DNA of 64,000 bases from Sambucus nigra. Its lineage: Eukaryota; Streptophyta; Magnoliopsida; Dipsacales; Adoxaceae. Location: positions 6,494,046-6,558,045 of the forward strand of contig OX422214.1 of NCBI GenBank assembly GCA_949130495.1. Reading direction: 5' to 3'. A program made the translations under genes and the position numbers. Under the pieces are notes generated by a model. The model was not told the origin of the DNA. It did no database searches and saw only the letters and a list, made by a program, of their open reading frames with translations. Positions 22,240 through 34,379 of this stretch are shown one piece after another (the first letter of the stretch is position 1; each line of letters begins with the position of its first letter).

Positions 22240-25200
22240 CTCTTACTAGCAGATTTAGTTTAAGAAACTTCTGATTTTCAAACTTATGTTGCATGTTAGA
22301 TAATATTTCACAAATAAAGGTCGGACTGGACCCTTACTTTTTGTCTTCTTTGTTTTGTAAAAAAAATAAAAAATTGTTTTGTAAATAATTCTTAAGAACT
22401 TGTTTACTAATTTTAGTCACCACCACTTTCTACAAATATCTAAAATTTACCTTATTGTTTTGTACAGACTTTTTTTTAAATACTAAACTAATTTGGTAAA
22501 GAATAAAGTTAGATGTTTTATTAAAAATTGTTAAAATTTAGTTGTAAAAAATCTTGAACACTTGTTTTTTCATTTCTAATAAATTAGACTTCTTAAAAAA
22601 AATATTATGAAATTAGTAAATATATTAAATTAGTTTATAAACATATGCATTTATAATTTATGGAAAAACATACTTGTTATTTTGTAGAATGACTGTATGG
22701 TGGAGGAAATGGTGATTTGAGATGGAGTTTTTGGATAAACAATCATCACACTGTGAATTAAATTAGGCATATTCTTTTTCATTCTCTCTCTTTACCTTTT
22801 GGGTTCAGAATAGTTTCAGTTCAATTTTTAATGAAATTGTTTTAGTTCAAAAAGAACAAAATCGGCTGCAATTGCTTATTTTGGACACAATAAATGACTT
22901 TATATATGGTGGAGTTTGTGATAGTCTAAGGTGAGGAGGTTATGGTGACTTTGTTCTAAAGGTATTCAGTTATTTATAGCTTAATATGACGTATATACTT
23001 CGTTCTTCTGCAATTGTTTAATTAGGAAATAATGAATGACTATATTGTGGAGTTGTGGTGAAATTGATATCACACTGCAAATGAAATCAGGTATATACTC
23101 TGCTCTTCATGCTTTGGAAATGGAATTGAAAATTTTTAGTTCAAAATTTTAAAAGTTTTGGGAGTTTTAAAAGTTACATGCCTAGAATTAGAATTCAGTT
23201 AGAATTCTAATTTTGTAAATCTAAATTCAAGGTACGTTTGGGAATCCAAATTCCATGGTTTGGACTAAGACTTTGACTTGGAAATGGAAAAAAATCAGTT
23301 TAAAAGTGAAAAAATTTGAACAAAAATATTTTCAATTCCAATTCCAATCCATGGAGTTGGAACACGGTTTCCTAAACTCACCCTCATTGAATTACAAATC
23401 AGTGACATTAGAATTCAACGGTGTGCATTTATTAGAATTATAAATTCATGTTTGTATAAATATTGTGTGTGCACATTTTTTTTGAAATGTTTTCTCTGTG
23501 TGAAACTATATGTGCAGTCTGTGTGTCGGTAGTTGTGTTTGCATTCAACTCTGATAAGGACTCGAGATGTAGATTGTGGTCTTTTTGAGGTGTTTAGGAA
23601 TTTCAATTCCGTGCACGAAATTTGAATTAAATCTTTTTTGTTCAAAATTTTTAATCTTTCACTTCAAATTTTTTAAATTTTGAATTGAAAACACCAAAAT
23701 TTTGAGTCATGGATTTGGAGTTATCAAATAAACACAATTTTTAACTAGGTTACAAAACACACCCTTGTTGATTTATTGTGGATGAAGTTATACAATTACC
23801 ATTTGACTTTAGCACGTAATCTTTTGTTAACCAAGTTTATGTCATTTTTACATTTGGATCCAAGATTTCAAAATGTACAAAGTAAGCCCTGGTTTTTGAA
23901 TTCTTGTAATTTTATCCTCATTCACTTCTTGTAAACAGAGGATGATATGGCATTCTATTATGTCATGTCATTTTTCCTATTAAGTTTATTCATGAAAATG
24001 TTATGGAGGGATAAAATTGCACAAATTTTGAAGCATTAGGGTTAAAGTTGCAACTTTTGAAAAATTGGGTTAACCCTTAAAATTTTGGGTTAATTTTGCA
24101 TTCTACCATTTTCTTTTTATGTACATTTGTTAGGAGCCAAAATTGAAATAGGGGTGAATTCTATTGGTGTCTTTAGTGATTTGTGGTGGTGAAGATCATA
24201 ATCGTTTATGCATTTTATTTTTATGTAGATTTTTATGAAATCAACACTGATAAAGACTGAAACCCATTAATGACCATTAGTCATTTGTGGTGGCTGTTGT
24301 TGCTAGCTTATCATTTAATAATACGAAGGATTAGATTTAGTATGTAGAATTTAAAGAATGGTCATTTCATCAGTTAGCTTTCATCCTTCCTGAATGGTTT
24401 TTTAAAATTATTACATACTAGTGCCACAAACATTCTGTTATAGCCCTGTAGAATTCAAATTCTCATCACCATAAAACATTCATTAATTTGGAATTTCTAA
24501 TTTCCTTATTTGTTTTATCTTCTTTTTCCAAAAGTACACCGATCTGAATTTTCAGAAAAATATATGATTTTTCTTGCGATATGATATTATTTTATTTTTT
24601 ATAAATAGAAGCCAATTAGGAATTTTTTGAGCTTTTTTCAAATCAGTTCGGATTTTTCCTTATTTTTTAAGAATTTCTTATTTTATCCTTGATTATTTCA
24701 TGAATTTTTTGAAATTTAAAAAAACTTATGATATCTGGAAAAATCAAAATAAAAAACCGGATTTTTTATGTGGAAAACATCATTTTTTTTGTGATTTCCG
24801 ATCACTCTAATCATCACATAACCCTAGGGGCCATTGTTTGCACATAAAAGAAAGGCAATGTATGCTATTAGACTCTCTCTTAAGAATATGAGTCGAGCGT
24901 AAGGGATTAGGGGATTGCATGGATGTCTATAGACATCATTCTACGATTGCCTCTACTATTTTCTCTTCCATCGCCTCTCTCCCTTTATTTAATAGTTTTA
25001 GCAGGATTTATAACTATTTTTTCTTTTATAAATAAATTAGCAAGATTTTATAACTACCATACAGGCAATGTTATTTTGGGACGAAAATACACTTCCTTCA
25101 ACCCAAATTAGTAGTCTTGTTTAAATCCCTTAAAAAAATCTAATTAAGAATATGAATATCCGTTGATGTAAAAAATATTTTTTTCTAAAAAAAAGAGAGT

Positions 25201-25288
25201 AAAATGAGTGGAGTTACAGTGTCGAGAGTGATTTTACTGATATGGAGGCAAGAGTCCCCAAGTTATATGTACTCTAACCCAACCATGT
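22240..25288. other. AT-rich non-coding stretch after element D pol
   Basis: No gene-like frame was found. In F the equivalent pol-to-antisense-ORF spacer is under 1 kb, so about 2-3 kb here is probably inserted DNA. A diverged direct repeat of about 90 bp seems present (near 22685-22780 and 23030-23105). A possible small inverted-repeat element may span 23229-23766 (GGTACGTTTGGGA against the reverse complement of ACACACCCTTG), but the ends match poorly. Apart from AT-rich and homopolymer tracts I see nothing else. Confidence 0.4.
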
Positions 25289-25940
25289 GTGACACCCTGC
25301 CTAATTAAATACCAGGTGATCAGGCCTTTATCAAATTAAACAGGATTTTCATCTGGTTTATTCTCAGCATCACTGTCGAAAACTTATTAATTACTGACCA
25401 CCTAATGATTAATTAAGTCGGTGTCAAAATTTTATCTTTTAAATAACTAAGCCACTAAGTACAACAAGAGATATAATAGAACCATCACAATATAGTAGAG
25501 TCTGAGCATATCACAAATATCTGAATCAAGTGGTAGCTGAATAAACATCGACTAAAAACTACCAAACCAAAATAAATCCGACACATAGAAAATATAGTTA
25601 GTACAATCTGAATTGAAATAAAATGTACAACTGCCACGAACAACATGCTCGAAAGTACAACTGAGATACTATCCTTATCTAGGAGTGAATAAGAGAGGCA
25701 TCTAGGATAACTTCTATCGCACCCACATGTACCGTAGCTATGTACCCTGGAATAAGATCAAGTTTGGCGCCCCTGTGGTCGAACACCTAAAAGGTTTTGA
25801 AAATATGTGATATCAAGGGTTAGAACCCAAAACATTTTGAAAATATTTAGCAAGTGAATTAAATTTCTTTAAATTAAAATGCATGAATGCTCTCCATATT
25901 TAAGCTAGTGCCGCACTCTTTTGAGGACCGGCTAACCCCT
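25289..25940 (-). mobile_element. Tekay-like LTR fragment
   Basis: On the minus strand the block ends GGCAGGGTGTCACA, the form seen at the LTR ends of C and E. Its interior has the AAGGTTTTGAAAATATGTGA and GAATTAAATTT segments common to large plant gypsy LTRs. No PBS follows on the minus strand, so it is a solo or truncated LTR. It lies between element D pol and the D antisense ORFs and may account for part of the extra length there. The upper boundary is approximate. Confidence 0.4.
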
Positions 25941-25943
25941 AGA

Positions 25944-26400
25944 CTATTCTGCATCTGCCCAGCCTGCATTATATCCCTCCGACCAAGATTCTCGAGGTCT
26001 TATTTTAAAGGCATTTCTAAATCTCTCAACATGTTTTCCAAGACCAGTAACCTTGGCTTTCATCACAGTTACCTCCCGTCTCAAAGCATCATTTTTTACC
26101 TGAAGGACTTCAGCCACTTGGCTAACTTTAGTGTTCTCTAGGAGTTTGGCCCTCAAGGAATTGACCTCTTCTCGTACTGAGGAACCTATATCTTTCATGT
26201 TTTGAAGATTGTCTTTTATCTTGGTGACCAATTTAGATTGGTACTTGTATTTCTTGCTTATCACCCTCAAAGATTTACAGATCTTTACAAAGGCTTTGTC
26301 AGCCTTCAAGTTGATGTTTGGACCAAGGATCTGCCTTAGGTGAGATCTAGTCGGGATATATTCATCTAAATTAATGGTCTATAGTCAGCAAAATGAATAA
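25944..26400 (-). pseudogene. Element D antisense ORF 2 (coiled coil)
   Basis: A 121-codon open stretch (26309-25944) reads through KYKYQSKLVTKIKDNLQNM and VNSLRAKLLENTKV with a heptad-like pattern, then ends SWSEGYNAGWADAE before its stop. It has the same position and character as aORF2 of F (41181-42453), including a GYN-type end. A structural coiled-coil protein is the only inference possible. The reading frame extends upstream of the first Met to about 26400 in fragments. Confidence 0.5.
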
Positions 26401-26568
26401 AAGTCAACAAACACATATAAGACATCAGAGGATGCAAAATAGAGCATTTTTCATTCATTTCATAAGAGGGTGGCCTAGGCCAATACAACTGGTTTAAAAG
26501 GAGAGGTACAAATTTTCAAAAGAAAAAACTTGTATAAGGGAAGAAAGTAAGTTCCTAGTCTACCAGCC

Positions 26569-28538
26569 CTACTCTGTCACATGCTCATCATCCATCATAG
26601 CCTTCCTCTTATCAACAACTTTATAACTTTTGCCAACATCGATTTCACCCTCAATAGGAATAATTTTTGTACCACTAGAAGTCCGACCATTGTCCTTTTC
26701 TTCCTCCTTATATGGATCTAGCCCAGAGGAACGAAGACTAGAAATTTCAGACCCGGTAAAGGTTCTAACAACCTTTAGGGCCTGATCCTAACCTTTTTTA
26801 AAGACAACCTTCTTACCATAGGCGAGGTTCCCCTCCGCATAATCGTAGGCTTTGTTTAAGCTTTCATGGTAGCTAGCGTCCTTCTCCTAAGAAAGGTACC
26901 CCTCTAGATTAGTGACCTTGCTCGATAAGCTCTAGTTTTCCTCAATGAGCTTGTCCTTTTCATCAACCATCTTCTTCTCGGAAGCATAGAGATCATCAAA
27001 CGCGTTGGATAATTTTCTCTTTTCTTGATCCCATGCCTGTTGGGCTTAAATAAAGGACTTCTTCTCGACCTTCAAAGCATCTTTCAGCTCTTACTCCTTC
27101 CTGAACATATTAATGTGGTTGTCTAGTAGAGTTGTGAAATTAGATAACAATTGCACGAAGAAAAATAGAATCACAAAGTTAGCATAGAGGAATAGAAAAT
27201 AGAGAAAAGTGAAATAGTTTAGGCATAAGGAATTACCAGGGCCATCACTTGAGTAGGTTTTAGGGCAAGCTGGGATGACCCCAACCTCAAGGAACGCTCA
27301 CAATAAGAAGCGAGCACTGCCTTCTTCTACAAATTAGGTATGAGGTAGGGGCATCACCCACACTAGCCCATTCAGCAGTTACAACAGGAGTCAACCTCCT
27401 CTTGGCCTCCCTCCTCTCTTCTTATCTTTTTTTCTCCATTTCTTTCTCTCTCTCTCTCTCTCCCTCTTCTTCTCTTTTATTTCCTTTCTCTTTTTCTTCT
27501 CTTTCTTTTTCCCCTTTTCCACTAGGCTAAAGCCACAAGACCTCGGGGACCCAGTATTAGATGCCTTTAGAGATTTAAGTTGATCAGACAAGCCGACTTG
27601 ATTATCATCATCAAGAATCCTTAGATTCATTCTTTTTATCAAGGGTATCTTCCTCTTATTCTCCATATTATTGCTCCTCTTCATCTTCTTCCTCCTCATA
27701 TTTATCTTCCCCTTCCTCTATCATAATAGGTTCACAAGGACCGACCTCAGGAGATTTTAAGAATAAAATCTTATCTACCGGCTGAGAAGTAAAGATGGTA
27801 ACTTTGTTCTTATACTCTAGTAGGAAAGATACCGACCTCGGATGCTCACCGTATGCCAACCTTTCCCGAATGCTCCAAGATTTTACGAGCTCATCAGCAT
27901 CAATCTCGCTTATATTAAGCTTATGGTTTTTAGCACGAGCTATGAGAACAAAGGAAGAAGAATATTAGATAAAAAGGACAGAATACTGAGAAGAAAGAAA
28001 TAAGCAGTTAAGCAAAGAAAAGAGGAAGAGATCTCTCTGGGCCTCTCCATAGTAAAAAATTATAGGGCCCCGTTACCTCTCGCCCTTGGTACCAGGAGGG
28101 AAATGCCAGTTCCTAGGAATGAAATCATGCTCCCAATAAACCTTATGGGAATCCGAGAGGTTCGCCACAAAAACTCGCTCAACCTTTCTAATTTTCAAGT
28201 ATAGATGACCTTCCATGGTTCGTGACCACACATAGCAGTAGCAGATCTCAACAAGGCCTAATTTTATTTTAGAGAGGCTATTTATTCTATAGACCCCATT
28301 GACTATCTTCTAAACATTTAGGGCACACTAAGTGGGCATAATTTGAAAGTATGTATAAAACCTAAGGAACAACTGGTTTGGGGGATATGTTAAACCTCCT
28401 AGAGTTATCAAGAGGGTGTGAATCCAGTGTCCCCTTTAATATTATGGACGCCTAATGGAAGAGGGTCACAGTTAATGATGACCCAGTCAGAAAATTGTAT
28501 TGACACTTAAATTCATCTACTGTTTTGCTATCTAGCAT
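26569..28538 (-). pseudogene. Element D antisense ORF 1
   Basis: From a Met codon at 28538-28536 (MLDSKTVDEFK) the minus strand carries decayed counterparts of F aORF1: IVNGVYRINS at about 28300, YLKIRKVERVFVANLSDSHK near 28170, and NWHFPPGTKG near 28110, where the Trp that has become a stop in A and F is still present. A 3' splice site (CTCATAG, 27947-27941) falls where A and F also have one; the 5' site has lost its GT. The next exon reads LAYGEHPRSVSFLLEYKN. Then comes an acidic stretch, a Lys/Glu/Arg-rich run made by a (GA)n tract, coiled-coil sequence, and a stop at 26571-26569. Confidence 0.55.
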
Positions 28539-29373
28539 CCCTGTGATTGCATTAATATGGGAGAAAACCCCTAACTACAGCTATGGAACGATTTCTAAAG
28601 AAAATCTTAAAGAAGAGAAGAGTTAGACTTACCAGAATTAATAAAGCTCTAAAGAAGAAGAAGAATAACTCTTATTTTGAAGCATAGAACAAGAGGGGAA
28701 GCTTAGAGACTAAGTATGCACAAGCATGATCAGAATCAGTAAATTGACGGTTAAGTTTACACATAAACTGGTTTCAAAAATCTCAAATGATGAGTCGCAC
28801 TTCCGTAAAAAATCCCAATGCTTCAGTTTTTATTAAAGACAAGCGTACCCCTTCAACTCTTGAAAAATTACAAGTGTGCCACTTCAGTTTTGGGCGTTGT
28901 TCTGAGAGTTTGGACTTAGACTTGTTTAAAATATATTGGCCCAAAGTTGTCAATCTAAAGATTTTAGGGGCAATTGTGGGAGCCATTTAATACAATTCGT
29001 GAAAGTAGCCAATCAACCCAGAGGGATTAACACGCTTCCCGTGCCAAATCATGAATTAGATTATATTCAAATCATTTTATATGCATTAGAACACCTATGA
29101 ATATAGTCAAATCTAGTATCAAGAATCTCAGAGGAGATATTCATGTATTTTTTTAGCTTTGAGTTCCTTGTACAACTCAAAGTCTATGATAATACACCCT
29201 GAATCGGGGCAAAGGGATTGTAATTTGAGATTTTGAGAGACACTTAATAGAAACAGTAACATCTTTGTGAACGTAGGCAAGTTGTTGAACCTTGTATATT
29301 ATTGGGTTTGCTCTTTACTTTCTGCTTTTGTGATTATTTTCGTGGATCTCTTTATTATGATATTTTATGTACT

Positions 29374-29375
<2 letters not shown>

Positions 29376-29451
<76 letters not shown>
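29376..29451. repeat. Compound (TA)n(TG)n microsatellite
   Basis: About 41 bases of TA repeat run directly into about 35 bases of TG repeat. Frames crossing it are artefacts. Confidence 0.97.
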
Positions 29452-29454
<3 letters not shown>

Positions 29455-30694
29455 CCTTATGTATGTTTCCTTCACTGAATTATCGAATACCATGTAATTT
29501 GAAGATCAAATTTAAACAAAAACATAGAATTTTTTTAAGAATAGAAACCACATGGTTATCTCCATTATATTTTCTTCGAAATGGGTTTCATTTGGGTTAT
29601 CTTCATTCTTTGTCATTTTTAATTTATGTTATAAAGTATATAACTTAAATGTGGTATGGGTTAAGTTTTGTTTATATAATTAGATGACAACGTGGGTAAT
29701 AAAATAAGTTGTAGTATATTTGAGACCATAATGTGAGTTCGATTTCACTGAAGATGTACTAATGTCAATTTACTTTGTAATGGTAATGAATAAGAGTCAA
29801 ATACATATTTCCATTACATTTTTATATTATCTTATGTTATGACTAGGCCCGATAATATGGTTTCATTTGAAGGAAACCACGCATTTTCTGATAAAAATTA
29901 AGTATCCAGTTACATCTTATTTTGATTGCGGGTTCAAATGGGTTTACTGGATCACTAAACTAGTTTCTTTACGGGTTAATTGCGGATCAAAACGGTACTT
30001 TCTATGAAAACTAAAAATTGTTGTGAGGGAGCTATCGTATGTAAGAGAGATTCGAATTAGTAGTTAGTTTGCTATAATGGTCTAATAGTTTCATCTATTT
30101 TTTTCCCTTTTAATCTTGTGTGTCATATTGTTTACAATAGGTTTCTCTTATTAAAATGAAAGCAAGTGCAAATTAACCCAAACCAATCCGTCCCAAACCC
30201 GTTCATATTCATCCCGAACATTATCATAACCCATTTTTAACCCGATCAAATTCAACTAAATCCATTTATGACCCGTTCATATCTGACTAATTTTTTAGTC
30301 TAGTAACTGATTAGTTAGTAACTCATATGAGTTTATTAATAATATATGTTTTATTCTTAACCATAAACTAAATTTTGTCAAATTCCTAATATTCAGGTTC
30401 ACTATATTCTGTGTTGTTTTCATTTTCTATATAACTTAACAACAAGTTTAGTGTATTGTCATTATTAGTATTTTTTCTATTTATCATTAAATAATTTTTT
30501 TTAATTTTTTTTAGAATAAAAATATTATTTTTTTCTTTAAATGCTAATTAAATTTTAATCATCAACTACCATTTTCCTGTTACTTTTTTATACTTTGACT
30601 TTATTCAATTTAATAAATTTTTAGATAAATAACATACATTTGTTAAAACACAAATCACTGTATTTCGGTTCATCTATTCAATAATATAAAACGG

Positions 30695-30905
30695 GAGCCT
30701 TATATTTATTTTCTCTTCTTATTTATGCAGCCACGTGGAAGAGATGTTTTAACAAATATTTTTGTAAGCCTTACATTTATGTTCTCTTCTTATTTATGCA
30801 GCCATGTGGAAGAGAAGTTTTAACAAATGCTTTGTAAGCCTAACATTTATGTTCTCTGCTTATTTATGCAATCACTTGGCAGATAAGTTTTAACAAATAT
30901 CCCCG
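30695..30905. repeat. 70-bp tandem repeat, three copies
   Basis: Units start near 30696, 30766 and 30836. Each has CTTATTTATGCA, then a CACGTGG-like block, then GTTTTAACAAAT. The first unit contains CACGTGG, a G-box core; the others have CATGTGG and CACTTGG. The third unit is the most diverged. Confidence 0.85.
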
Positions 30906-31271
30906 TAGAATTTCTCTCTCCTAACCTGCGATAATTTTTTTTACAACACTCTTCATCTTTCAGGGACATATTTTTCAAGATGATAATTTTTCTACAGCTA
31001 TATTTCGTCATCCAAGTACCCATTCATATTTTTAAAGATTTAATAAATTGTATATACTGACGGACATGGTAATTATGAAGTGGAGAGGAAATGAGAAGTA
31101 ACTTATTGAAGGTATACAAAAGGGTACACTTAATTAGAAGCTGGAAAGTGAAAGGTTTGTTGTCCTTTTATGAGTATGAAAGGAGTGAAGACAAAAAAAA
31201 ATTTCCTTAGTGCAACACTCGCTATAAACCTCAAATGGCAACCAAATGTGGTTTAACAACTCATGTGAGGT

Positions 31272-33719
31272 TGTAATACCCCTTACTTTTGAGTAATTAT
31301 TTTTATATTAAAATTGTCATGTGGGTTAGTTATATAAAATAAAGGAAATAGAGGTAAATATTAATTTAAGTAATTTAAGAGTTAATATTTATGAGTATTG
31401 CATATTTACCATGTCGCGAATGTAAATAGTGTAATATTATGTTATGTTAAGTCGTCGACCTTTAAAACGACGATCATGATTTATATTCCAATCAAGTTAT
31501 TATTAAAATGTTAATATGACGCTGGAATAGAAATTTATGAACAATATCCTGAATGTCAGTTTAGAGGGCACAGTTAGTCCAGGAAGGGTCGAGATAGTAA
31601 AAATAATTGCCAGGGTTATTTTTGGGTTCCGGGGGGTACTTTTCGGCTATTTATGACTTAAATAGAAGTTATGAGTCATTTTAAGTGTGTAGTAGCATTT
31701 AATGTTGGACTTAATGCATCTGAGTTATATTTAGGTATTTAAGTTTTGCAAGAGCACTTATATCTCATTTGTGTATTTTCTAAACCTAAAACTTAAAGAG
31801 AAGTGAGAGATTGAGAAAAAGAAGAAATTGCTGGTTGGAGCTTGAAATCGAAACTACGAAGAGAAATTCGAGGCTACAATCTTGAGGCAAGTTATTATAC
31901 TTGCAATACCTTATGATTATGTTGAATAAATGGTGTGGTTATTATTAAGATTTAACCCATTTAGAGTTTTGATTGAGTTTGTTGTTCAAAATCTTCACCT
32001 AAATAAATTAGATATGATTTGAGTGTTGAATATTGGTAGGTGATCATATAGAAATCAGTTGTTGATAATATTTGTTGATGATAGTTGCTGTAGATTGAAG
32101 AATAAGAATTGGAAGATTTAATTTTTATAAGTAAAATGGGGGATGGCCGACTTCTCTGGTACGACCGATCAACCGCGGCCAAGCTTCCTGTCGACCGGAC
32201 CTAAGGGGAAAAGCCTACTGGTTGGCTCGCAAGGAAAATTCCAAATACGCGGTCGATCGGGGGTCAGGGGACGGTCGACCGGTACTTTGTTTTCAGCCCA
32301 AGAATAGGATTTTATTTCTACTCTTCTCTTTTGGGTTTAAGGCTTAGGAACCTTCTCTTAGGATGTATTGAGAAGTAATATGACCTCATATAAGGAGAGT
32401 GGTACTCTTGGACAGTACGGGAGTGTTAGGACTTATTTCGAGGACTATTTATAATGGTATAATTTCTCATTTCATCTAGTAAACGAGATTAGGATTAGTA
32501 TAGAGTCGGGTAGTGTGTGTTGGACCTTTGGGGGCTAGTATGATAATAATTATATCTTGTAGCCAAAATTGTATGTACATACGGTTTCGAAATGTAAGGA
32601 TCGTATGTTTAATTTAATATAGTTTGTAATTATGGCACGTTTACACATACCTCTCTAAATGCTATCATAGGGGAAGTATGCGTTAGAGGTGAATCCCTTG
32701 GCTAATAATGCAGGGAGAGTATAGTCCTTAGGACATGATGCCGGTTGTTACGTTGTATGATTGTATATTTCGAATTGAGGTAATTTCGGGTACGGTTATG
32801 ACTCACTGTCAAAGGTCTATGGCCGCTTCCCACGTGTTGCGTTTTAGGATACCCAGGTGGTCTTGGTTATATGCCCTGGAAGATGATAGTATTTAGGGGC
32901 GCATCCAGTGGGGTGACTCCCGAAAGGATGGTCTTAGAACCGTTATTCTTATGATTGTAACTCTTCTCATTGAAATGGTATTTCACCCAATTTATTAATT
33001 AACTGAAGAAAACTGTGAATCAACTTTAATTGCCTATGGTCCCTAATGATTATTGACTTCTGAATATATTTCCAATTGATAAACTTGTTATGTGGAATAT
33101 AGTTAGGTTACTCATATTAAGTAGATGGGTAGTTTAACTTAAAATGAATTGTATGCGTTAAGATGTGCACTTAGAAGATAGGTAAGGACGATTCCTTGAA
33201 TGAAGAGAGAATTGTATTGTTTATGAAAGTAGTTTTCATAACTTTCATGCATTTATTCACATGTATATCATATCAAACCGGTCCCTGACCCGTTCATATT
33301 TCTCCTTCTTATGTGGTTCTTATATATGTTCAAGTGCTCCACCGCATGGGCGCCCGATGTGACCTTCCTTCCCATTGTTAAGGAGCTACGACATTTTGCG
33401 GATGTTGTAGTAGACGCGTCATTTCTTTTGATACTTTAGCTATGTTCCATCTTTATATTCGGATGTGTTGACCAAGTTTATTATTCGTACATACTATCAT
33501 ACTTAGTGTACTCTTTTGTATTTAGTCTGTTAACCGACAGCCTATTCGGTTATGTTTTGTACAAATGTTGTTAAACTGTTAAATATATATATCAACCTTT
33601 TGCTATAAACTGATTGATGGAAATTGCTTTTATCAAATTTGCAAAATTATATATGACATCCATTTTCAAAATATTTGGTGGTTGTCTCGTATTATTATTT
33701 ATGCGACAGTGATGCTAAG
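31272..33719 (+). mobile_element. Element E 5' LTR, first part (Tekay-like)
   Basis: The LTR begins TGTAATACCCCTTACTTTTG and runs 2,448 bp to the point where element F inserted. Its last 77 bp are at 45860-45936, ending GGTGTCACA. The total of about 2.5 kb is usual for Tekay/Del LTRs. A cluster of GGTCGACC-type palindromes lies at 32160-32282. Frames inside are not genes. Confidence 0.7.
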
Positions 33720-34314
33720 TGTTGATACCAAATTTAGTCTGCTAACATGGCTCAATTAAGTGAAGACACGTGGCAATCTACGTGGCAACAACAAACACTT
33801 TTGAGGAACACAGAAGCTCCGAGGAACCATACTATAATGAGGAACACTGCTTCCCCGAGGAACTCATATGCTCCGACCAACAAGAACTCTAAGAGGAGCT
33901 TCTAAGTACCGAACAGCTTAGGCGGTATGATCAACTTAGGCAGTCCGAGATGCACCTCGAACAAAGAATTAATAGCCGGATAACCAACAGTTTGACTGTT
34001 CATTAAATACTTATCATTAAGATGTATACACTTAAGGGGCATTGAATGTATTACCCTTTCACATGTACAGCATTTAATGTATTACCCTTTCACATTACAG
34101 CCTCAGGGCTATAAATACATTGTATTACCCTCATTGTAAAGGGACCGGAATTTCTTGATTGAACTTGTAATCGAGAATTCCCAAACAGTCATCAATAATA
34201 GAAATAGTGGACGTAGGCCATTCTTATAAGGCTGAACCACTTTAAAACTTCTTTGTCTCATTTATTTTATCTGTGATTAAATAATTAGATATAATCTAAT
34301 TTTTTACATCAACA
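33720..34314 (+). repeat. Element F 5' LTR
   Basis: 595 bp from TGTTGATACC to CATCAACA. It contains a short tandem duplication of TTTAATGTATTACCCTTTCA-type sequence near 34040-34095, just upstream of the TATA box. Many differences from the 3' LTR are C/T or G/A. Confidence 0.95.
34110..34117 (+). promoter_or_regulatory. LTR TATA box, element F
   Basis: TATAAATA follows CCTCAGGGC. The same string lies at 45650-45657 in the 3' LTR. It is the likely core promoter for the genomic transcript. Confidence 0.75.
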
Positions 34315-34338
34315 GATTGGCACCGTCTGTGGGAAACG
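34315..34338 (+). other. Element F primer-binding site
   Basis: GATTGGCACCGTCTGTGGGA follows the LTR directly. TGGC-CCGTCTGTGGGA is the common Tat-type PBS; here one base differs (TGGCACC). I do not assign the tRNA. Confidence 0.8.
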
Positions 34339-34379
34339 ACTGGTAATATCGTTTTTCATCAAAAAACAATTCATCACAA

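Larger units (their letters stand above)
28539..31271. other. Non-coding DNA between elements D and E
   Basis: No gene is supported. The stretch holds a TA/TG microsatellite (29376-29451), several CCCGTTCATAT-like strings near 30190-30290 and a three-unit 70-bp tandem repeat (30695-30905). The open stretch on both strands at 28783-28990 has no domain. LTR-type sequence starts at 31272. Confidence 0.5.

Noticed and set aside
23229..23766. Possible MITE (GGTACGTTTGGGA with ACACACCCTTG)
   Set aside because: The terminal match is short and imperfect, and no convincing target duplication was found.
27391..27699. Lys/Glu/Arg-rich frame as a separate basic protein
   Set aside because: The charged run comes from a (GA)n tract inside the decayed antisense ORF of element D.
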